Below, piece after piece: positions 8,081 through 11,651 of a DNA stretch of 11,651 bases. The position numbers were made by a program, and so were the translations under genes. The stretch comes from SKKY01 sp964622305 (GTDB lineage Bacteria; Bacillota; Peptococcia; Peptococcales; SKKY01). The stretch lies in assembly GCA_964622305.1 (NCBI GenBank), contig CAZUPR010000045.1, positions 1 to 11,651 on the forward strand, written 5' to 3'. Position 1 is the stretch's first letter, and each line of letters starts with the position of its first letter. Under the pieces are notes generated by a model that was given only the letters and a program-made list of their open reading frames with translations, was not told the DNA's origin and made no database searches.

Positions 8081-8113
8081 CTTGTAATGTGCTGATAAGG
8101 GAGGGAAAAGCAC

Positions 8114-8431
8114 TTGCTCAATAGTCTCATAATCCTTCTTTTTGCTTATTTTTTAAGCAAACTTGGCTATATGGTTTTATTTAATAATTTTTTTCATTTG
8201 CTTACCCTAAAAAGAAAAATGAAGGAAGAAAGCTGGGTCGATAAATTTAGTAAAATCTTGGGCTATACTCTGCTTGTAAGTGGTCTGGTAACAGGCCTCC
8301 TTATTCTTGTGAAAAAATACTTTTCTGAGACCTATCTTTATTTTTACCTTGCCTATATCATACTTGCCCTTGCCTTTTTAGCCTATAAATATTTTGCCTT
8401 AAAGAAGGCAGATGACCAAGGATTGCTATGA
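8114..8431 (+). CDS. Small integral membrane protein of unknown function (TTG start)
   Basis: I do not recognise this 105-residue protein with confidence. Three hydrophobic segments are visible: about 3-23 (NSLIILLFAYFLSKLGYMVLF), 47-66 (KILGYTLLVSGLVTGLLILV) and 73-94 (TYLYFYLAYIILALAFLAYK). A basic loop with KRKMKEE at 33-39 lies between the first two, and the tail is short and charged. The layout loosely resembles DUF3784-type proteins, which is only an impression. The start is TTG at 8114, supported by GGGAGGG at 8099-8105. The stop overlaps the menG start as ATGA, so the two are translationally coupled and may work together. It follows the acsA terminator by only 33 bases and no clear promoter is visible, so expression may rely on read-through or a weak promoter. 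Confidence 0.7.
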   Translation: MLNSLIILLFAYFLSKLGYMVLFNNFFHLLTLKRKMKEESWVDKFSKILGYTLLVSGLVTGLLILVKKYFSETYLYFYLAYIILALAFLAYKYFALKKADDQGLL

Positions 8432-9150
8432 TGGAAGAAAAAGAATACTTTATAAAAAAAGTTTTTAACTCTATTGCCCATGATTATGACAAGATGAATC
8501 TAATACTGACAGGAGGCTTTTTTCCTCTTTGGCAAAAAAGATTGATTAAAGAATTCAAGGCAGAAGATAAAGACAAGGTTTTAGACATCTGTTGTGGCTC
8601 AGGAACTTTGACCTTAAAACTGGCTCAGGAATTAAAAGATAAGAAAGATGGACAAATTACCGGCTTGGATTTTTCTGAAAAAATGCTTGAGAAAGCCTGT
8701 CAAAAGGCTAAAGAAAAAGATTTATCTGTAAATTTTATTTTGGGAGATGCTTTAAATCTTCCCTTTGAGGATCAGTCTTTTAACAAGCTTGTAAATACTT
8801 TTGCGCTAAGAAATCTGACCAGTATTGAAAGAGCCCTTTCAGAAATGCTGCGCGTTTTAGAAAAAGATGGAACCCTTTATATTCTTGAGGTGGCAAAGCC
8901 AGAGAATAAGCTGATAAGATTCTTTTTTGAAATATATTACTACAAAATGGTGCCAATTATTGGACGTTTTTCAGACAAGGGTTTAAAAATTGATGGCGAA
9001 TATTCACCCTACCAGTGGCTAAGCCAGTCCTTAAAAACCTTCCCTGAAAAAAAAGATCTGAAAAAAACTTTTTTAGACCTTGGTTTTAGCCAAATCACCT
9101 TAAAAAATTATGGTTTTGGCGGTATTTCACTCTTTATAGCAAAAAAGTAG
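8428..9150 (+). CDS. menG: Demethylmenaquinone methyltransferase / UbiE family
   Basis: This is a SAM-dependent C-methyltransferase of the UbiE/MenG family, which performs the last step of menaquinone synthesis at the membrane surface. Family marks over 240 residues: VFNSIAHDYDKMNLILTGG (12-30), SAM loop VLDICCGSGTLTLKLA (51-66), GLDFSEKML (79-87), DALNLPFEDQSFNKL (107-121) and LEVAKPENKLIRFFFEIYYY (153-172). GEYSPYQWLSQSLKTFP (190-206) corresponds to the usual 'Y-x-x-L-x-x-S-x-x-x-F-P' region. The start ATG at 8428 overlaps the upstream stop by four bases; ATG at 8431 is an equal alternative with a better spacer from AAGGA. No other menaquinone gene is in the window, so a related small-molecule substrate remains possible. 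Confidence 0.88.
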   Translation: MMEEKEYFIKKVFNSIAHDYDKMNLILTGGFFPLWQKRLIKEFKAEDKDKVLDICCGSGTLTLKLAQELKDKKDGQITGLDFSEKMLEKACQKAKEKDLSVNFILGDALNLPFEDQSFNKLVNTFALRNLTSIERALSEMLRVLEKDGTLYILEVAKPENKLIRFFFEIYYYKMVPIIGRFSDKGLKIDGEYSPYQWLSQSLKTFPEKKDLKKTFLDLGFSQITLKNYGFGGISLFIAKK

Positions 9151-9183
9151 CAAATATTGGTTTTATTCCATTACCGATTCCTT

Positions 9184-9189
9184 TATAAT
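9184..9189 (+). promoter_or_regulatory. Probable -10 box upstream of the STAS/sirtuin genes
   Basis: A perfect TATAAT stands 54 bases before the GTG start of the STAS gene, in the 93-base gap after menG. No good -35 is found at 16-18 bases upstream (TTTATT at 9162-9167 is weak). It may therefore need an activator or an alternative arrangement. CCTT at 9180-9183 and AAGG at 9192-9195 form a small dyad around the box, and ATTCCATT occurs at 9165-9172 and again at 9212-9219. Confidence 0.4.
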
Positions 9190-9230
9190 GTAAGGTAGAT
9201 AGAATAGAGACATTCCATTTTAATCTTTAT

Positions 9231-9236
9231 GGGGGG
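9231..9236 (+). promoter_or_regulatory. GGGGGG ribosome binding site that fixes the STAS gene start
   Basis: The G run can pair with the 16S anti-Shine-Dalgarno using G-U wobble and stands seven bases before GTG 9244. It includes the G of the in-frame ATG at 9229-9231, which therefore cannot be the start used with this site. acsA has the same kind of site (GGGGGGT just before 6284) at similar spacing. Confidence 0.65.
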
Positions 9237-9243
9237 TTATACT

Positions 9244-9561
9244 GTGCAAGAAGCAGCTAAGGTTTCATTTAAAAGAGAAGAAGATCTTTTAAGAGTTGAG
9301 CTGATAGGAGAAATCAACATCCTTGATGTCAATGACTTTAAAGATATTATAAAAGAAAAAATAAAAGAAGAAGATACAAAAAAAGTAGTCTTGGATATGA
9401 CCCAGGTTCCATTTATGGACTCCTCAGGTTTAGGGATGCTAATTTCTTTATATAAGTTTGTTAATGAGAATGAAGGAGAGATTGTCTACACTGGCTTAAG
9501 CGAATACATTCTTAAGATTTTAAGCTTTGCCAAGCTGGACAAGATTTTTACAATAGTCTAA
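9244..9561 (+). CDS. STAS-domain anti-sigma factor antagonist (SpoIIAA/RsbV type)
   Basis: This 105-residue cytoplasmic protein is a single STAS domain. Such proteins release a sigma factor by binding its anti-sigma kinase, and are switched off when that kinase phosphorylates a serine. The switch region VVLDMTQVPFMDSSGLGMLI (48-67) is present with Asp59-Ser60-Ser61-Gly62, so the phospho-switch looks intact. The C-terminal LSEYILKILSFAKLDKIFTIV matches the usual last helix and strand. I place the start at GTG 9244 and not at the in-frame ATG 9229, because the ribosome site overlaps that ATG. No partner kinase or sigma gene is nearby, so the target is unknown. The sirtuin gene follows after 16 bases and is probably co-transcribed. 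A role outside sigma control, for example with a phosphatase, is possible. Confidence 0.88.
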   Translation: MQEAAKVSFKREEDLLRVELIGEINILDVNDFKDIIKEKIKEEDTKKVVLDMTQVPFMDSSGLGMLISLYKFVNENEGEIVYTGLSEYILKILSFAKLDKIFTIV

Positions 9562-9577
9562 AAAAGGGAGCAAATCA

Positions 9578-10327
9578 ATGAGCAGAGAATTAAATTTATT
9601 ATGTGGCTGGCTCAGAACTTCATCAAATGTTGTGGTTTTTACAGGGGCAGGAATGAGTACAGAATCTGGTTTGCCAGATTTCCGCTCTCCGGATGGAATG
9701 TGGAAGAAGCAAGACCCTAGGCAGCTGGCCTCAATAAGGGCCTTTAACTTAAATCCCCATAATTTTTTTGAATTTTATCGGATGAGAGTGGAGAATTTAA
9801 ATAAGGCAGCCCCTCATGACGGGCACTTTATTCTTGCAGAATGGGAAAAGAAGAACAGGGTAAAACATATAATAACTCAAAATGTTGATGGCTTTCATTC
9901 TATAGCAGGTTCAAGGTCTGTTTCCGAACTGCATGGTTCTTTAAGATATTCTTATTGTAATGAGTGCAGGAGGGACTATCCCATAGAAAAACTCTTTACA
10001 GCAGATGTCGTCCCCCAGTGTGAAGCCTGTCCGGGCAAGGTTAGACCGGGAGTAGTGCTCTTTGGCGAAAATCTCCCTCTTGAGGCCCTGGAAATGGCAG
10101 ACAGAGAGACATCTAAGGCAGACCTTTTTATTGTTATCGGTTCCTCACTGGAAGTTTCACCAGCTAATTATTTTCCAGTTAAGGCAAAAAATGCAGGCGC
10201 CAGATTGGCTATCATAAACCTTGAGGAAACTCCCCTTGATGATATAGCTGACATAATAATCAGAGGGAAAGCAAAGGAAGTTTTACTGGAAATGGATAAC
10301 CTTATTTGTGGCCGGCCTTCTTTTTAG
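9578..10327 (+). CDS. SIR2-family NAD-dependent protein deacylase (sirtuin)
   Basis: This cytosolic enzyme removes acetyl (or acyl) groups from lysines using NAD, giving O-acetyl-ADP-ribose and nicotinamide. Over 249 residues it shows GAGMSTESGLPDFRS (23-37), TQNVDGFHSIAG (100-111), catalytic His119 in ELHGS, and a zinc site of Cys127/Cys130 and Cys148/Cys151. RPGVVLFGENLP (156-167) and IVIGSSLEVSPA (185-196) follow. The first motif (GAGMSTESG) fits the bacterial class-U/III-like group. The Tyr and Arg pair that marks desuccinylases is not seen. GGGAG precedes the ATG at a normal distance. It follows the STAS gene by 16 bases, and acsA, a classic sirtuin substrate gene, lies 1.5 kb upstream. 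The last 26 bases overlap the 3' end of a gene on the other strand. Confidence 0.93.
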   Translation: MSRELNLLCGWLRTSSNVVVFTGAGMSTESGLPDFRSPDGMWKKQDPRQLASIRAFNLNPHNFFEFYRMRVENLNKAAPHDGHFILAEWEKKNRVKHIITQNVDGFHSIAGSRSVSELHGSLRYSYCNECRRDYPIEKLFTADVVPQCEACPGKVRPGVVLFGENLPLEALEMADRETSKADLFIVIGSSLEVSPANYFPVKAKNAGARLAIINLEETPLDDIADIIIRGKAKEVLLEMDNLICGRPSF

Positions 10328-10616
10328 GAAGAGCCTTATTGTATTCTTTTTGTTCTCTGATATCTCTTAAAAACATATACTTGTCCCTGCTGTCAGGTAG
10401 CTTTTTGGCTTTACCTTCAAGGAGCTCCCAGTTAACATCACCATTTTTATGCAGGGGAAGACTACTTATATCAAGAATTGTTAAAGCTTTTTTACTTATT
10501 TTTTTTGCTTGTACCTGCATACGAATTTTTCTGCCAAAATTAAAAAAGAGGGTTAAAAAGACAAAAAAAGCTGATAAAATTAAAAGAGCAATAACTGAAT
10601 CACCTAAGAAAAACAT
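10302..10616 (-). CDS. Small single-span membrane protein of unknown function
   Basis: I do not recognise this 104-residue protein. It starts MFFLGDSVIALLILSAFFVF, one hydrophobic span at about residues 5-28. FNFGRKIRMQVQAKKISKKAL follows, a positive stretch that should face the cytoplasm, then a soluble, lysine-rich tail ending KKKAGHK. I place the start at ATG 10616-10614, because GGAGGT (10626-10621 on this strand) is a good ribosome site five bases upstream; the longer frame opening at TTG 10628 would begin at that site itself. A promoter (TTTACA-16-TATAAT) lies just upstream. These signals favour this strand over the equally long opposite frame, which has no ribosome site and a poor composition. 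Its 3' end overlaps the sirtuin gene tail to tail by 26 bases. Confidence 0.7.
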   Translation of the reverse strand: MFFLGDSVIALLILSAFFVFLTLFFNFGRKIRMQVQAKKISKKALTILDISSLPLHKNGDVNWELLEGKAKKLPDSRDKYMFLRDIREQKEYNKALPKKKAGHK

Positions 10617-10620
10617 AATT

Positions 10621-10626
10621 ACCTCC
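10621..10626 (-). promoter_or_regulatory. Ribosome binding site GGAGGT for the minus-strand small gene
   Basis: On the + strand this reads ACCTCC; on the - strand GGAGGT lies just before ATG 10616. It is one of the strongest Shine-Dalgarno matches in the window and decides both the strand and the start of this small gene. Confidence 0.75.
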
Positions 10627-10646
10627 AAAAAAATAATCTAAAAAAT

Positions 10647-10674
10647 ATTATACACTAAGAAAAGAGGATGTAAA
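10647..10674 (-). promoter_or_regulatory. Sigma-A-type promoter for the minus-strand small gene
   Basis: Read on the - strand: TTTACA (10674-10669), a 16-base spacer and TATAAT (10652-10647). These are the same two hexamers and spacer length as in the acsA promoter. The leader would be only about 25 bases. The -35 end touches the base before the cheW ATG and the spacer covers the cheW ribosome site, so the two genes share regulatory DNA. Confidence 0.65.
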
Positions 10675-11127
10675 ATGGCTGAAAGGCAATTTGTTGTTTA
10701 CAAGCTCAATAAAGAAGAATACGGCATAGAAATTACTTCAGTAGAGGAGATTCTAAAGTACCAGGAAATCACTTCTGTACCTCAGGCTGATGAGTTAATC
10801 CTTGGGGTTATAAATTTAAGAGGTAAGGTAATTCCTGTCTACAACTTAAAGAAAAAATACTATAACCAGGATATTGTTCCAACTGAAGAAACAAGAATAG
10901 TTGTAATATCGGTCAATGACCTAAGTCTTGGAATGATAGTAGACTCTGTTTCTGAAGTAATAAGAGTTCCCGAATCTGATATTGATCAGACAGCAGCAAT
11001 TTTCTCTGAGCAAGCTGACAATTCAATTTCAGGTGTAGCTAAAACAGAAAATCGCCTGTTAATGATAATGGATATAGATAAGCTTTTTACAGACAAATTA
11101 GCTTCTAAAATTCAAGAAATAATATAA
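10675..11127 (+). CDS. cheW: Chemotaxis coupling protein CheW
   Basis: CheW links chemoreceptors to the CheA kinase in the polar signalling array. The 150-residue protein is a single CheW domain: FVVYKLNKEEYGIEITSVEEI (6-26), the receptor/kinase-contact loop GVINLRGKVIPVYNL (44-58) with Arg49, VISVNDLSLGMIVDSVSEV (77-95) and the end phrase NRLLMIMDIDKLF (126-138). GAGGAT precedes the ATG. No matching cheA, receptor or cheY lies in the window, so it is an isolated coupling gene, like cheR far upstream. No clear + strand promoter is visible in the 47 bases before it; one may lie inside the small gene on the opposite strand. The CBS gene follows after 19 bases, probably on the same transcript. 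Confidence 0.95.
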   Translation: MAERQFVVYKLNKEEYGIEITSVEEILKYQEITSVPQADELILGVINLRGKVIPVYNLKKKYYNQDIVPTEETRIVVISVNDLSLGMIVDSVSEVIRVPESDIDQTAAIFSEQADNSISGVAKTENRLLMIMDIDKLFTDKLASKIQEII

Positions 11128-11146
11128 AAAATGGAGGTGGAAGATA

Positions 11147-11623
11147 ATGCTGGTTAAAGATATTATGTCAAAAGATTTGGTAACTGTTTTTGAAACAAAC
11201 ACTATTGAAGAGGTAGCAAGAATTTTCATTGACAAAAAAATTAGTGGAATGCCCGTTGTAGATTCCCAAGGGAAACTTGTAGGAGTTATCACTGAGGGCG
11301 ACCTGGTGTATCAGCAAAAGAAATTGAATCCACCTGTTTTTTTAAGCTTCTTTGATGGAGTAATACAGGTTGGTAAAAATGCTTTCTTTGATGAAATTAA
11401 AAAAATATCTGCCTTTATGGTTAAAGACCTTATGACAAAAGAAGATTTGATTGTTGCCAGAGAAGATGCAGAATTAACTGATGTAGCTACTTTAATGATT
11501 GAAAATAAGGTTAACAGGGTACCAATTTTAGACGACCAGGATAAGGTTGTTGGTATAGTTACCAGATATGATTTAATCAGGGCCAACTATGACAAGTCAA
11601 AAGAGGAAGCAGAAATTGATTAA
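11147..11623 (+). CDS. Two-CBS-domain protein (CBS pair, putative adenosine-ligand sensor)
   Basis: This 158-residue cytoplasmic protein consists of one CBS pair. CBS1 is at about 1-56 (VKDIMSKDLVTVFETNTIEE ... ISGMPVVDSQGKLVGVITEGDLV) and CBS2 at about 92-147 (VKDLMTKEDLIVAREDAELT ... VNRVPILDDQDKVVGIVTRYDLI). A linker of about 35 residues (PPVFLSFFDGVIQVGKNAFF) separates them. CBS pairs usually bind AMP, ATP, SAM or similar ligands in the cleft between the two motifs, and the G-x-h-T-x-x-D-L phosphate-contact ends are intact in both. There is no fused catalytic or transport domain, so it probably acts by binding a partner that cannot be named from context. GGAGGTGG at 11133-11140 gives a strong ribosome site. 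The next gene starts inside its 3' end. Confidence 0.9.
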   Translation: MLVKDIMSKDLVTVFETNTIEEVARIFIDKKISGMPVVDSQGKLVGVITEGDLVYQQKKLNPPVFLSFFDGVIQVGKNAFFDEIKKISAFMVKDLMTKEDLIVAREDAELTDVATLMIENKVNRVPILDDQDKVVGIVTRYDLIRANYDKSKEEAEID

Positions 11624-11651
11624 AGACTATGCAAAGTCACTAGGATTTGAT
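11616..11651 (+). CDS. queG: Start of next gene, probably epoxyqueuosine reductase (3' part outside window)
   Basis: Only about twelve codons are present. From TTG 11616 the frame reads M-IKDYAKSLGFD and stays open to the window end. This phrase closely matches the usual N-terminus of QueG, the cobalamin and iron-sulfur enzyme that makes queuosine in tRNA. AAGAGGAAG (11601-11609) gives a suitable ribosome site for the TTG. An alternative start is ATG 11589 in the same frame, with a weaker AGGG six bases before it. Either way the gene overlaps the CBS gene's 3' end, by 8 or 35 bases, suggesting translational coupling. With so few residues the identity is a good guess and not proven. Confidence 0.5.
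   Translation, partial: MIKDYAKSLGFD

Noticed and set aside
8058..8088. Possible promoter TTGTCT / TGTAAT overlapping the acsA terminator
   Set aside because: The spacer is 19 bases and the -35 is poor; it cannot be separated from chance in this AT-rich DNA.
8089..8113. GTGCT/AGCAC inverted repeat holding the ribosome site of the small membrane protein in its loop
   Set aside because: The stem is only five base pairs with a 15-base loop and cannot be extended; it is too weak to claim a regulatory hairpin.
10311..10318. GGCCGGCC palindrome in the sirtuin / small-gene overlap
   Set aside because: It cannot fold with a loop as a terminator, and a very similar GGCCGGCCC occurs inside the FtsA-like coding sequence near 3382. 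It is most likely just codon context.
10306..10641. Open frame on the + strand of 111 residues opposite the small membrane gene
   Set aside because: It opens inside the sirtuin 3' end without a ribosome site and has a serine/leucine/isoleucine-rich composition typical of an antisense shadow. The opposite strand has a ribosome site, a promoter and a sensible membrane-protein layout.
11311..11586. Minus-strand open frame inside the CBS gene
   Set aside because: It is an antisense shadow of two clear CBS motifs, with no ribosome site.
1..11651. Mobile elements, CRISPR arrays, tRNA or rRNA genes, and riboswitches
   Set aside because: No transposase or integrase motifs, regular repeats with spacers, tRNA-like cloverleaf or long structured leaders were seen; all intergenic gaps are under about 100 bases.

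Overview
The window is a gene-dense, AT-rich stretch of bacterial chromosome. Strong GGAGG-type ribosome sites, GTG and TTG starts, a B. subtilis-type short AcsA, a serine-switch STAS protein and orphan chemotaxis genes all suggest a low-GC, probably anaerobic and motile Firmicute (Clostridia or Halanaerobiia-like). The species cannot be fixed from sequence alone. I see no mobile element, tRNA, rRNA or CRISPR array, and no gene-free stretch longer than about 100 bases.

Region 1 (1-6206, all + strand): the 3' half of hemL, then cheR, a gamma-class carbonic anhydrase homologue, a 714-residue FtsA-like actin-family protein, yajQ, and a GT-B fold glycosyltransferase homologue. Gaps are only 14-41 bases, so this is probably one transcription unit. 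The two least ordinary proteins are here. The FtsA-like protein carries a C-terminal tail that I read as five diverged copies of one small beta-rich module. The glycosyltransferase homologue lacks three residues that normally hold the nucleotide-sugar donor.

Region 2 (6207-9150): a good sigma-A-type promoter leads into acsA (acetyl-CoA synthetase), which ends in a perfect 13-bp intrinsic terminator. A small membrane protein then starts at TTG and is translationally coupled (ATGA overlap) to a menG/ubiE-type methyltransferase.

Region 3 (9151-10327): a leader with a probable -10 box, a STAS-domain anti-sigma-factor antagonist whose real start is GTG at 9244, and a SIR2 deacetylase. A sirtuin this close to acsA suggests reversible acetylation of AcsA on Lys561, as known in other bacteria.

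Region 4 (10302-11651): a small single-span membrane protein on the - strand converges on the sirtuin gene with a 26-bp tail overlap. Its promoter lies over the cheW ribosome site. Then come cheW, a two-CBS-domain protein and the first codons of what looks like queG.

Taken together the window mixes housekeeping (heme, acetate activation, quinone methylation, tRNA modification) with signalling (CheR, CheW, STAS, YajQ, CBS). The possible novelty is the FtsA-like / YajQ / degenerate glycosyltransferase trio.
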